DNA of 64,000 nt from a bacterium. GTDB taxonomy: Bacteria > Zhuqueibacterota > Zhuqueibacteria > Residuimicrobiales > Residuimicrobiaceae. The notes below the pieces were generated by a model. The model was not told the origin of the DNA, searched no databases, and saw only the letters and a program-made list of their open reading frames with translations. The translations under genes were made by a program, and so were the position numbers. The stretch covers positions 1 through 64,000 of the forward strand of contig JAKQNR010000051.1 in the NCBI GenBank assembly GCA_029565685.1. The letters are read 5' to 3'. Positions 9,001 through 16,366 of this stretch are shown piece by piece (the first letter of the stretch is position 1; each line of letters opens with the position of its first letter).

Positions 9001-11002
9001 GGAGCAAGCCGCCAAGCGTCTGGCCGAGCTGCGCCAAGACCTGGACAAGCAGCTTAAAAAGAAGGGCAGCGCGGATTCCAGCGCCTATAAACTGGCGCTC
9101 GCCGACTCGATCCGTCTGCAATCCTGGGGCATCAAGACCCCGGAGCAGTTCAAAATGGATAAAGAATCGGCCGAGCGGTTGTCCGATGCGCGCAGAAAGA
9201 TTATAGAGCGAAAAAGGAACATCCAGTACACGGAAAAGCGGTTGCGCCAAGCGATCGCGGATTCGATCCAGCGGCAGACCAAAGGATTAATCCCGCCGGA
9301 TCAGGTCAAGCAGGAAAAGCGCATTCTCGCCCGGATCGCCGCGGCGCGCAAAGAGCTGGCTGAACAGATCGAAAAAGGCGGCGCCGTCGATTCCACCAAG
9401 TTCCGCGAAGCGGTGCAGGATTCGTTGCTCTGGGCGGCCAAAAAACTTAAAACGCCGGAGCGGATCCAGCAGGAGCGCAGACTGACCGAGCAGTTGAGCA
9501 AGCTGCGCGCCGAGTTAGCCGCCAGAGCGGCCAGGGGCGCTAAACTGGATTCCGCCAAATTAAAGGCCGCCATGGACGACTCGGTCTATCTGGCGGTCAC
9601 CGGCCGAGTCAAAACGTCGGCGCAGATTAAAAAAGAGAAAAAGATCCGCGAACGCCTGCTCGCGATTCGCAAGAACCTGGAGAAAAGAAAGAGCAAAGGC
9701 CAGCGAGTGGATCTCACCGAACTGCAGACCGTGATGGGCGATTCCGTGCAGCTGCAGGCCACTGGAAGGGTCAAATCCCTGGAGCAGATTCGACGCGAAC
9801 AGAAATTAGCGGTTAAACTGGTTGGATTGCGCGAAAATCTGGATAAGCTGTTTGAGCAGGTTGCGGCTGATTCGGCGCAACTGAACCGGGCGATTTCAGA
9901 CTCAACCACCTTGGCTAAAACCGGCACGCTGCCCAATTCCAAGGTGAGCGCCAAGGCCGCATTGGAGAAGCAGGCCAAGGCCGGTCAGGGCAAAAAAACA
10001 CAGCCCGCTCAGCCGTTCTCGGTCATGGGCATGGTCGGCAAGCTCTTTGAAGTTTTTGAGCCCATGAGCATCAATTATGGAAAACGGGACAACATGGCGC
10101 AGTACGGACTGAGCCGTATGCCCGGCTGGCGTTATCAATTCGGTTTGAGTGATTCGACCGGAGTGCCGTTCCAGAGCGGCGCCAGCAGTTCGGTCAATCG
10201 CAACAGCAACAGCGTCAACAATAACTTGAGTCTGTCCTCGGGGTTCGGGCTTTCGCGCGATATCAAAATCCAGTTCAAGTTCAACGACACCTATTCTTTG
10301 AACAGCAGCACCACCACTACCGGACAGCGCTCGCAAAGCCGGCTGGTGTATGAGGACCTGGACATGCCCTTTCCCGAATGGTCGATCCGAATATCCAGCC
10401 TGGAAAAATTGCCTCTGCTCAACCGGTTTGTTCAGCGCGTGAGTCTGGATCACAATTATAACGGCCAATTCGCGCAAACCTTCAATGTGGAGAAAAATGT
10501 GGAGGTCGTCACTCGGGATGACCGCGATTCCAAGTTCGCTCCGCTGGTGGGCGTCAGCCTCTCCTTCAAGAACGGCATGACCGTTTCTCTACGCTACAAC
10601 TCTTCCTCCATGGTCTCTTTGACCAAGAGCTCAGGGGATGGCGCCACGCGAACGGAGAAATCCGATTTTTCCCTCACCGCCAATTACGCCAAAAAGAGCG
10701 ATTTTCGTATCCCGATACCGATCTGGCCGTTTAAAAACATGCAACTGAAAAACAACATGGATATCGCCATCACTATGAGCATCGGCAGCGATGTGACCAT
10801 GAAGCGGTTGGGCGAGGGCGCCTATGAAGTGACCAATGAGACCAGCAAGTGGTTTCTCAAACCCAATCTCAACTACAGCTTCAGCGATCGCGTCCGCGGC
10901 GGCGCCTACATCGAGCTGGGCAAGAACCATCATAAATTGCTGGGTGATACCTCCTATAAGGAGTTCGGCGTCAGCGCCAGTATTTCCATTCGCGGCGGTT
11001 GA
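3065..11002 (+). CDS. sprA: SprA/Sov-type T9SS outer-membrane translocon with internal repeat insertion
   Basis: Giant outer-membrane protein of the SprA (Sov) family, which forms the very large beta-barrel channel of type IX secretion. The 2645-residue frame has an N-terminal export signal (hydrophobic stretch LTLLPAVMFSILFHFLL, cleavage near EAWA), typical SprA sequence such as FLSLSDYVQIRR, GVDQDSERAFDFENNL and VAYIDDFEAAKSMTPLG, Asp/Asn-rich calcium-like loops (DINGNGIRDRGE), and a barrel-like C-terminus. Known SprA proteins are about 2300-2500 residues; this one is longer because residues about 1700-2315 hold a proline/arginine-rich linker followed by roughly nine copies of a 53-residue charged repeat. 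The start is uncertain: 3065 is a TTG with AAGGAG too far upstream, other TTGs occur at 3116 and 3125, and the first in-frame ATG (3170) would cut into the signal peptide. Followed after 68 bases by an M28 enzyme, probably co-transcribed. Confidence 0.9.
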   Translation: MLLICNCQLNQRNQSQSLKTLSDKQRSNLTLLPAVMFSILFHFLLRGEAWADKHADAAAEVQPYIGMQLPHAADPRVPILEEEPFLGLHMNGARTPVLKRTLSALRREVKIDSTGKNINFVEKFDQVDFRLPTFLSLSDYVQIRRMHNQSTLWVRSALAKLGESSAGHTGGALRIDIPVEIKNRTFQAIFGGGTVGLDVTGEINIKGGLRNEKRSEVSTSLANGSHTSFTMEQTQRFQVQGHVGEKVTIGVDQDSERAFDFENNLHLSYKGNEDEIVQSIEAGNIALSLPGTRFVTFGGQSSGLFGLKAAMNFGRLQLTAIASQEKGENKKLSLSGGASQNKQTIEDYSYIKNQYFFLDEHYRNYYPQRSSDGLFLYDPNRNITDIEVYTSQPNFQNQPDKAIRGWAWSVARKDTNTQVIRTRSDTVSSKAMYLGYFIRLEKTNYDFNPELGYIRLHSPLSTGEVLAVAYRDSSGYVRGMIDFDSKKDRVIQLRMLRSENPMPSDPTWDLEWKHVYSLGTSNIPEDGFNLKIYYKPPSGDPQETIEINGAAKSYLQIFGLDRVDKVGNLKPDNVVDKNDNVLRLASGELWFPELRPFDPLNPATELPDDKRTRAIYDTTVQSYITAQSKFYIEVESQTRSAEYRLGMNIIENSEEVTLNGRKLNRGTDYTIDYFTGTLRMLNEEATRPTANVDVTYESNQMFQIDKKTIMGARAEYALWDDSFIGGTFLYLNERTLEQKVRVGKGPMRNMVWDVNTSMTMKPFFMTRAANFLPFVDTRAPSTLRFEGEVAQVIPNPNTINNESTDDNDGVAYIDDFEAAKSMTPLGISRRSWSLSSVPQTRLEYRPGTSAVDLTYRGDLQWWEPYGQYPIQEIWPNRDVTSSTASTTSILQIKFTPPDSVADKARAWGGIQKALSAGYWDQTESKYLEIWVHGDSGTMHIDLGSISEDIIPNNELNTEDKMRNMIRNNVLDDDEDVGIDGMADNDPRAIVAGGDYWDINGNGIRDRGEPYSNDNWRYTERSDDYSEINGMEGNANDYGGRIPDTEDMNRNGGLDRRNDYFEYSVNLDPNGPDKAYLVSTNEGKYYQTKWKLYRIPLRGATDITREIGNPSITEISYVRLWFDGFHGPGSVWIADINLVGNEWKELGVADAARPEQYVLPADSTKGVFATVLNTHEDPDYIAPPGVRGEIDKITQAQQREQALVMTVKNLQFGENGVLQKTFYEAQDYINYRTLKMFVGGNDVRQRHISEDSSQIEFFLRFGADLNNYYEIREKVYDGWDPRNNIEVDLVELSAIKLIAENYDSTGDRTGYQKITAEGKTLFIKGSPALRNVRMLVVGVRNLSEEPFNGELWLNELRLSNVKKDKGMAYRVRVDFDWADLLRFNGEVNKQDADFHNISTRYGDGDNSIAGNFQASINLDKFLPRKLGLSIPVSYNYGRNESTPKYKPGTDVQVTSALPDSILEQIRTMNEKQGFTVSFGINSRSNHFIVKNLLSGLRANYSQSEAKGSSSTMKHTSNLSQSGNLDWGVTFGPNNYFRPFKFLGQSPLLLRFSEMKMFYTPTNFNAKISGTRTLSEQLTRTKLFTDNNTYSFNSSLSSQVKLFESLSLDLSRSHVNDLQDIPSDSLRMMLNQGRLGILTNMTQNVSLRYNPKIFSWLTTNGSYSSNFRYGFNRQQRLRDVSMGKTYNLSGSFDLAGLFKSLYRPGGSRSGPSQRPRPGVSAGQQGRPQPVRGRPSRDAAGADRPSTPSAGQEKEGADAKEQAKREKLLRQQEQKVAERVTRARMALAKAASKDPKADSTALKQALADSALFKSQGVFKTDEELKREQQQKEQEAKDKLMREKREKEQQARAAKERAEQLKKEKQARGKEWLKREKQVLERLSRLRKELLEKRDKGLPADSTDYRAAQADSVQLMAMEIKSPERIKMEKELQSRLDQAREQIAKAAKKGGVVDSTALERALADSLSLKTTGKMKLAEQYKLEEQAAKRLAELRQDLDKQLKKKGSADSSAYKLALADSIRLQSWGIKTPEQFKMDKESAERLSDARRKIIERKRNIQYTEKRLRQAIADSIQRQTKGLIPPDQVKQEKRILARIAAARKELAEQIEKGGAVDSTKFREAVQDSLLWAAKKLKTPERIQQERRLTEQLSKLRAELAARAARGAKLDSAKLKAAMDDSVYLAVTGRVKTSAQIKKEKKIRERLLAIRKNLEKRKSKGQRVDLTELQTVMGDSVQLQATGRVKSLEQIRREQKLAVKLVGLRENLDKLFEQVAADSAQLNRAISDSTTLAKTGTLPNSKVSAKAALEKQAKAGQGKKTQPAQPFSVMGMVGKLFEVFEPMSINYGKRDNMAQYGLSRMPGWRYQFGLSDSTGVPFQSGASSSVNRNSNSVNNNLSLSSGFGLSRDIKIQFKFNDTYSLNSSTTTTGQRSQSRLVYEDLDMPFPEWSIRISSLEKLPLLNRFVQRVSLDHNYNGQFAQTFNVEKNVEVVTRDDRDSKFAPLVGVSLSFKNGMTVSLRYNSSSMVSLTKSSGDGATRTEKSDFSLTANYAKKSDFRIPIPIWPFKNMQLKNNMDIAITMSIGSDVTMKRLGEGAYEVTNETSKWFLKPNLNYSFSDRVRGGAYIELGKNHHKLLGDTSYKEFGVSASISIRGG
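8378..9945 (+). repeat. Tandem ~53-residue charged repeat inside sprA
   Basis: About nine in-frame units of 159-162 bases encode residues about 1772-2293 of SprA. The unit runs roughly: RLxxxRxxLxxxxxKG, then DSTxLxxALADS, then xxLxxTGxxKxxEQxKxE. Successive units begin at LERLSRLRKEL (near 8689), QSRLDQAREQ (near 8848) and AKRLAELRQDL (near 9010). The first unit carries an extra insertion of about 50 Lys/Glu-rich residues. High Lys, Arg, Glu and Ala content and spacing suggest helical or coiled-coil structure. The DNA copies have diverged, so the array is not a recent expansion. Confidence 0.9.
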
Positions 11003-11070
11003 TGCGGGAACAAGTCGGGATCGGACAGAGCTCCGCCGGTCCTTTGGCAGTGCCGTTAGAATAGGTAACT

Positions 11071-11976
11071 ATGATGAGATCGCTCTTTGGGTTGTTTTTT
11101 TTGCTGACCGGCGCGCTCCATTGCCAGTCGCCGGTGCGACAACCGGTTTTTGACGGCGACAAGGCTTTTGTTCAGCTGCAAAAGCAGTGCGATTTCGGGC
11201 CGCGCGCGCCGGGCACCGCTGGATGGCGGAATTGCCGGGGCTATTTGATTCGCACCCTGCAGACGTACGCCGATCAGACGCTGCAGCATTCGTTCGCTCT
11301 CGAGTTCGGCAGGCCGCGGCGCACGGTGGAAGCGACCAATATCATCGCCCGGTTTCAGCCGCAAAAAGAGCAGCGGCTGCTGTTGTGCGCACATTGGGAC
11401 ACCCGCCCCTGGGCGGACATGGATCCCTTGCCGCAGAACCGGCAGACGCCGATCCTCGGCGCCAACGACGGCGCCTCCGGAGTGGCGGTGCTGTTGGAAT
11501 TGGCCCGGTTGCTGCATGCGCACAAGCCCGCCCTGGGCGTCGATCTGGTGCTCTTTGACGGCGAAGACAGCGGCGAAAGCCATTCGCCGGAAAGTTATGC
11601 CCGCGGCTCCGCGGCGTTCGCCCGCGACTGGGGCAGCCGGCTTCATCCCCGCTTCGCCATTCTGCTGGACATGATCGGCGACAAAGATCTGCAGATTTTT
11701 TATGAAGCGCATTCGTTGCAGTACGCCCCGCAGATCGTGCACAAAGTCTGGCAGCAGGCGCGCCTGCTCGGCATCGGCGAATTTATCGCGCAGGAAGGCT
11801 ACGCGGTGTATGATGATCATGTGCCGCTCCTGGCGGCCGGCATTCCCTGCATCGATATCATTGACTTTGACTACCCCTATTGGCACACGCTGCAGGATAT
11901 CCCGGCGAACTGTTCCAAATCAAGTCTGGAAAAAGTGGGCAGGGTCATCACAGCAGTGATCTATGGAGAAAAATGA
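11071..11976 (+). CDS. M28-family glutaminyl-peptide cyclotransferase-like zinc enzyme
   Basis: 301-residue exported protein of peptidase family M28, most like glutaminyl cyclases, which turn N-terminal Gln of exported proteins into pyroglutamate. A signal peptide (LFGLFFLLTGALHC) is followed by zinc-site motifs in order: AHWDTRPWAD, LGANDGASG, LFDGEDSGE, LLDMIGD and YWHTLQDIP. The string SPESYARGSAAFA after the DGED motif and the DHVPLLAAGIPCIDIIDFDYPYWHT block match glutaminyl cyclases better than aminopeptidases. It sits 68 bases after sprA and overlaps prmA by ATGA. Glutaminyl cyclase acting on exported proteins is known in Bacteroidota, which makes the position next to the T9SS channel meaningful; the exact reaction here is inferred. 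ATG codons at 11071 and 11074 are both possible starts. Confidence 0.78.
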   Translation: MMRSLFGLFFLLTGALHCQSPVRQPVFDGDKAFVQLQKQCDFGPRAPGTAGWRNCRGYLIRTLQTYADQTLQHSFALEFGRPRRTVEATNIIARFQPQKEQRLLLCAHWDTRPWADMDPLPQNRQTPILGANDGASGVAVLLELARLLHAHKPALGVDLVLFDGEDSGESHSPESYARGSAAFARDWGSRLHPRFAILLDMIGDKDLQIFYEAHSLQYAPQIVHKVWQQARLLGIGEFIAQEGYAVYDDHVPLLAAGIPCIDIIDFDYPYWHTLQDIPANCSKSSLEKVGRVITAVIYGEK

Positions 11977-12842
11977 AAAACACGTGTGATTGGCTGTCGG
12001 TGGCCGTTCCGGTGACCGAAGCCACTTTGGATCTAATGCTCGCTTATCTTTATGAATTGGGCGCCGATGGTATCGTCGAACAGACCGGACGGCTGGAGGC
12101 GTTCTTTCCGATCTCGATGAGCGGCGTGGAGGAAAAAATCAGAGCCCGCTTGCAAACTTTTCGCGACCAGGGTTTTGCCGCTGATCCGGACAAGATCGCC
12201 GTGCAGCGGATTCCGAATCAGGATTGGAATCGCGAGTGGAAAAAAAATTACCACAGTCTGCGCATCGGCCGCCGGCTGTTGGTTCATCCCAGCTGGGAGC
12301 CGGTCCCCGCCGGAGCGCCGGATTGCGTGATCCAGATCGATCCGGAGATGGCTTTCGGCACCGGCACCCATGCCACCACCCAGCTCTGCCTGCGTCTGCT
12401 GGAGGAGTGCATCCGCCCGGGCGACCGGGTTCTGGACATCGGCACCGGCACCGGCATTCTGGCGATCGCAGCGGTCAAATTGGGCGCAGAATCGGTGCAT
12501 GCCTTTGATGTCGATGCGGTGGCGGTCGAGACAGCGGCCAGGAACGCAGCGGCCAACGGCGTGGCTTCCGCGGTGCACATATCAGTCGCAGAACCGTCGA
12601 CCTTTCTTTTACCCCCTCATCGTTTCGATTGGGTGGTGGCCAACATTAACCGCGATCAGATCGTCAGAATGCTGCCCTGGTTGCAAAGCGTTTTCAACTA
12701 TTCGGTCGGGATTATTTTATCCGGCCTGATTGTTGAAGAGGAGGCACTGATCCTTGAAGAACTTGCCCGTTGGCGCTGGGAAGTGAGTGCGGTCTACCAT
12801 CAACAGGAGTGGCTGGCCTGCCTGGCCAAAATGAACGTCTAA
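11973..12842 (+). CDS. prmA: Ribosomal protein L11 methyltransferase
   Basis: 289-residue SAM-dependent enzyme that trimethylates ribosomal protein L11. It begins MKNTCDWLSVAVPV; the N-terminal substrate domain is followed by MAFGTGTHATTQLCL, the SAM-binding loop DIGTGTGILAIAAVKLGA and the catalytic-site motif VVANINRDQIVRMLP. Length matches the family (about 290). The ATG at 11973 overlaps the stop of the upstream gene as ATGA, which fixes the start and indicates coupling. It appears to be the last gene of a sprA-cyclase-prmA run; the metabolic link is not obvious. Confidence 0.93.
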   Translation: MKNTCDWLSVAVPVTEATLDLMLAYLYELGADGIVEQTGRLEAFFPISMSGVEEKIRARLQTFRDQGFAADPDKIAVQRIPNQDWNREWKKNYHSLRIGRRLLVHPSWEPVPAGAPDCVIQIDPEMAFGTGTHATTQLCLRLLEECIRPGDRVLDIGTGTGILAIAAVKLGAESVHAFDVDAVAVETAARNAAANGVASAVHISVAEPSTFLLPPHRFDWVVANINRDQIVRMLPWLQSVFNYSVGIILSGLIVEEEALILEELARWRWEVSAVYHQQEWLACLAKMNV

Positions 12843-13016
12843 TGGTAAACGCATGATGCGCTGCAACCACATGCTGATGGTTATTCATCCCGCCATTTAA
12901 TCTCCCTTGTGACCTCGGACAATCTCGTGTCTTTCATCGCTGAGGCAATCAACTGATCGGTCCTCTCTCGCCCTGCCGGGCAAATAGAGTGGGCTGACTA
13001 ACAGGAGGAAAAAGCC

Positions 13017-16000
13017 ATGAAGCTGCGTTATCGTATTGTGATGGGGATCGCGCTGCTCGTTTCTTTGGGACAAGGCGCTTATGCCGGAGAGACTGCACAG
13101 CCGCATCCCCGAGCCCTTTGGGCAACCGCACCTCAGGCGCGTGAATCGAGCCGACAGCTTGCGACCATCGCTACGGCCAGAGAAGAAAAATTGCTGAACA
13201 GCCTGCGAGACCATGCGGCAACGCTCAAACTGCAGCAACGAATGACCGGCCTGGCCCGTCCTGAAATTTTGGCGCCGTTGTTTGTCCGTAATCTGCATGC
13301 GTTGAGCGCGAATGGCGCCAAACCGGCAAAGGTGCGGGAATTTTTGTTCGACCGTCAGCGGGTTCGGCTTGCCTCTACAGGCGGCGCCATCGGCGGCAGG
13401 GTGACGGTCGCTGGAGAGTCGATCGCCGATGAGGTGTTCGTACTCGCCTTTGACAGCCACGGGTATTATGCCGGTGGGAGCGAGGCCTCCTATGCGGACG
13501 GATCTTATTACATCGGCGGCCTGCCTGCTGGCAGCTATTATGTAATGACGATGAGCGATGAATATGTGGACGAACTCTATGATAACGTTGATGCGCCGCT
13601 CAGCGACAAGCAGGGATGGCGCCATGCAAAAACCGTCCAAGTTCAGGACGGTCAAAGCGTGGACAATGTCCATTTCGATCTGCAAAAAGGCGCTGTGCTG
13701 ACCGGACGTTTGCTGTCCGAGGACGGCCTGACTCCGGTCGATGCGTTTTTCGCACAGCTGGAACTGGTGGATCCGCAGACCGGCGCTTCCCGCTTGACTG
13801 TAGAGGTATATCCGGTTGACGGTTTCTTCGAAGCGCATGTTCCGCTATTGGGATCTTTCAAGATCCTAGCCGAGGTGGAGGAGTACGGACGAACCTGGTA
13901 TCCCAACCAGACCGATTTCGCCTCTGCCGCAGTGGTCAACATCCACACATACAGCGATCAGATCAGCGGCATCGATATCACCCTGCACCAGACAGAGCAG
14001 ACCATTGCGTCCGGTTCAATTTCCGGGCTCATTCGCGGCGAGGGGCAGTTTGTGCTGGCCGGCCTTGCCTTTGCCTTCAACGCTGCAGACACCTCCTTTG
14101 CCGGATTAGCTTTGGGTTTGTTGGGCAACTATGAATTCCCCGGTCTGGCGGAAGGCGACTATTATATTTTTGCCGATGATTATTTGGCTAACTTGATCGG
14201 CGGCGCGGAAAATCTGGTCGGCGAGTTTTACCAGGACGCTTATTCGCTGCAGACGGCGCAAAAAGTCACCGTACACGCAGGAGAAGTGACGGCCAATGTA
14301 AACTTTATTCTTAACGCCGGCGCCACTGTCTCGGGGCGGGTTGAGGATGAATCCGGTCAACCGGTGGACTCGATCCTGGTCATTGCTCTGGATCCGAGTC
14401 TTTTCAGCGGCGGAACGGATGAACCACTTCTATCCAGACTCAGGGTGGCTGCCAGCCCGACGGATGAAAATGGAAATTACACCATGACCGGCCTTCCAGC
14501 CGGCTCCTATTTGCTGAGGACGTTCAGCCAGTACAGCATCTCCATCATGTTCGAGGCGCCGTTCTTGAATTTGGTCAAGGGCAAACACAGCGGAAAGGTG
14601 GTGGATTCGTATTATCCGAATGCCGACAATCTGCTGAATTATAAACAGGCTTCTCCAATCGAGGTCTCGGCGCCGGTTGTAATAAGCGGTATCAATTTTC
14701 ATTTACAGAAGGCCAAATATTTTTCCGGCCGTGTGACCGACGCCGACGGCGTAACAGCGACTCCCGGCGTCGTCGTTCTCGCGCTGACAGACACTTCCGG
14801 TGTGCCTTATCCGGCGCTGGGGACCAGCGATGCGGACGGCGATTATCACCTCGGTCCGTTGCCCAACGGCCGCTACAAATTGCTGGCTCTGACCGGTCTT
14901 ATGGGTGGACAAGCGCACCTGTCCGAATATTATAGCGGCGAACGGCAATTCAACGCTGCGCCGGTGCTGGCTTTGGACGGCGCCAGCCTTGCGGATATCA
15001 ATTTTACCTTGGATCGCGGCGCTGCGATTCAGGGATTTATCGATCTCGCTGGAGCAGGCCCCCGGTTTCCGGCCGGCGCCGACACCCTGTGGGAATTTCC
15101 GGTTTTAATCTACAACAGCGTGGACGGCCAATTGGCCAGCTATGATTTCGTTCAGTTCACTGGCGGCTATCGTGTGGACCGGCTGCTTCCGGGCAGCTAC
15201 AAGGTGTTGGCTCTGCCGTGGAGCGGGCTGTTCAGCGCAACGTATTACGGCGGCGGAGCTGCTTTTAACCATGCGCTGACTCAAACCATTCAACTGAACT
15301 ATGGTCAGATCGCAGAGGCGGACATCAAACTGGATCAGGCCCAGGGCAGTATAGCCGGAACCATCAATGCAGCGGATCGATCCGCGCCATTGCCCGGTGC
15401 GCTGGCCATCGCCTACGATGCCACCGGCCATCCGCTGGGCGTGGGGGTTGCAGACATCGAGTTTCTTTCCCGTGAATCTACGCTTGCGCAGGGCCGCTAC
15501 CGGATCGGCGGTTTGCGCGCGGGCGTCTATTATGTCCGCTCCTTTGCGCTTAGCGCCAACATCGGCATGGTGAGTCAATTGGTCGGTATGGCAGAAGGCC
15601 TGATGGGCGACGGCTTGGACGATCCTTTCGCTCTGCTCAGCGGCGATTCTCTGGGGCAGCTGGATTTAAACCTTCTGATCTATCAGGATCAATGGCATCG
15701 TGGTCTGGCGATTGCGGAGTCATTCGATCTGCAGGAGATGATCATGAAACTGAGCACGTTGGGCCTGGCCGGTGAATACGATGCTGCCCTGTCTCCTATC
15801 TATCTGCCGTTGCCCTATGCGCAAAAGATCCCCGACGGCGCTCAGTCGGTGACTGTGGCCGAGGGCGGCGCTGTCACGAATATAGATTTCCACCTATTGC
15901 CCACCACGTTCACCGATTGGGTGACTACTGTGGAAGAAAAAAACGCCCTGCCGGTCGGCTTTAGCGTGGCGCAGAACTATCCTAATCCATTCAATCCGGA

Positions 16001-16232
16001 GACCAGTCTGTCCTTTACGCTGCCGCAACCGGCCTCCGTGCAAGTGACGGTCTATGATGCATTGGGTCGTCGGCTGGCTGTGTTGGCGGATCGCCGTTTT
16101 ACCGCCGGCGGTCATTCGCTGCGCTGGAATGGCCGCGATCAGTCCGGCCGCAGCGTCGCTTCGGGGGTGTACATGGCTGTGGTGAAAACCGAAACCGAGC
16201 GCCGCGTCGTCAAAATGCTGCTGATGAAGTAA
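13017..16232 (+). CDS. Secreted carboxypeptidase-regulatory-repeat protein with T9SS sorting domain
   Basis: 1071-residue exported protein. A signal peptide ends near GAYA. The body consists of roughly seven repeats of a CarboxypepD_reg/SdrD-B-like beta fold, each with a Gly-rich opening (GGRVTVAGES, LTGRLLSEDG, VSGRVEDESG, FSGRVTDADG, IAGTINAADR) and a closing pattern such as YIGGLPAGSYYV, MTGLPAGSYLL or IGGLRAGVYYV. Residues about 980-1071 form a FlgD-like sorting domain starting AQNYPNPFNPETS and ending SGVYMAVVKTE...KMLLMK. No enzymatic motif is seen; a structural or adhesive surface role is likely. AGGAGG lies just before the ATG, and a strong terminator follows, so it is probably monocistronic. 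Confidence 0.85.
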   Translation: MKLRYRIVMGIALLVSLGQGAYAGETAQPHPRALWATAPQARESSRQLATIATAREEKLLNSLRDHAATLKLQQRMTGLARPEILAPLFVRNLHALSANGAKPAKVREFLFDRQRVRLASTGGAIGGRVTVAGESIADEVFVLAFDSHGYYAGGSEASYADGSYYIGGLPAGSYYVMTMSDEYVDELYDNVDAPLSDKQGWRHAKTVQVQDGQSVDNVHFDLQKGAVLTGRLLSEDGLTPVDAFFAQLELVDPQTGASRLTVEVYPVDGFFEAHVPLLGSFKILAEVEEYGRTWYPNQTDFASAAVVNIHTYSDQISGIDITLHQTEQTIASGSISGLIRGEGQFVLAGLAFAFNAADTSFAGLALGLLGNYEFPGLAEGDYYIFADDYLANLIGGAENLVGEFYQDAYSLQTAQKVTVHAGEVTANVNFILNAGATVSGRVEDESGQPVDSILVIALDPSLFSGGTDEPLLSRLRVAASPTDENGNYTMTGLPAGSYLLRTFSQYSISIMFEAPFLNLVKGKHSGKVVDSYYPNADNLLNYKQASPIEVSAPVVISGINFHLQKAKYFSGRVTDADGVTATPGVVVLALTDTSGVPYPALGTSDADGDYHLGPLPNGRYKLLALTGLMGGQAHLSEYYSGERQFNAAPVLALDGASLADINFTLDRGAAIQGFIDLAGAGPRFPAGADTLWEFPVLIYNSVDGQLASYDFVQFTGGYRVDRLLPGSYKVLALPWSGLFSATYYGGGAAFNHALTQTIQLNYGQIAEADIKLDQAQGSIAGTINAADRSAPLPGALAIAYDATGHPLGVGVADIEFLSRESTLAQGRYRIGGLRAGVYYVRSFALSANIGMVSQLVGMAEGLMGDGLDDPFALLSGDSLGQLDLNLLIYQDQWHRGLAIAESFDLQEMIMKLSTLGLAGEYDAALSPIYLPLPYAQKIPDGAQSVTVAEGGAVTNIDFHLLPTTFTDWVTTVEEKNALPVGFSVAQNYPNPFNPETSLSFTLPQPASVQVTVYDALGRRLAVLADRRFTAGGHSLRWNGRDQSGRSVASGVYMAVVKTETERRVVKMLLMK

Positions 16233-16258
16233 GCCTGTCGATCGCTTAACTGATTTGA

Positions 16259-16292
16259 TGAACGGCCGGGTTGATCCCCGGCCGTTTTTTTT
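16259..16292 (+). terminator. Rho-independent terminator
   Basis: A 10-bp GC-rich stem (AACGGCCGGG paired with CCCGGCCGTT) closes a short loop and runs into eight Ts, 27 bases after the stop of the preceding secreted protein gene. Confidence 0.92.
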
Positions 16293-16366
16293 CGGAAAAA
16301 ATTTTGAATTGTCGGTTGGAATGGATATATTTCTTTTATTCGATCGGCAGCCTTTGACCAAGCTTG

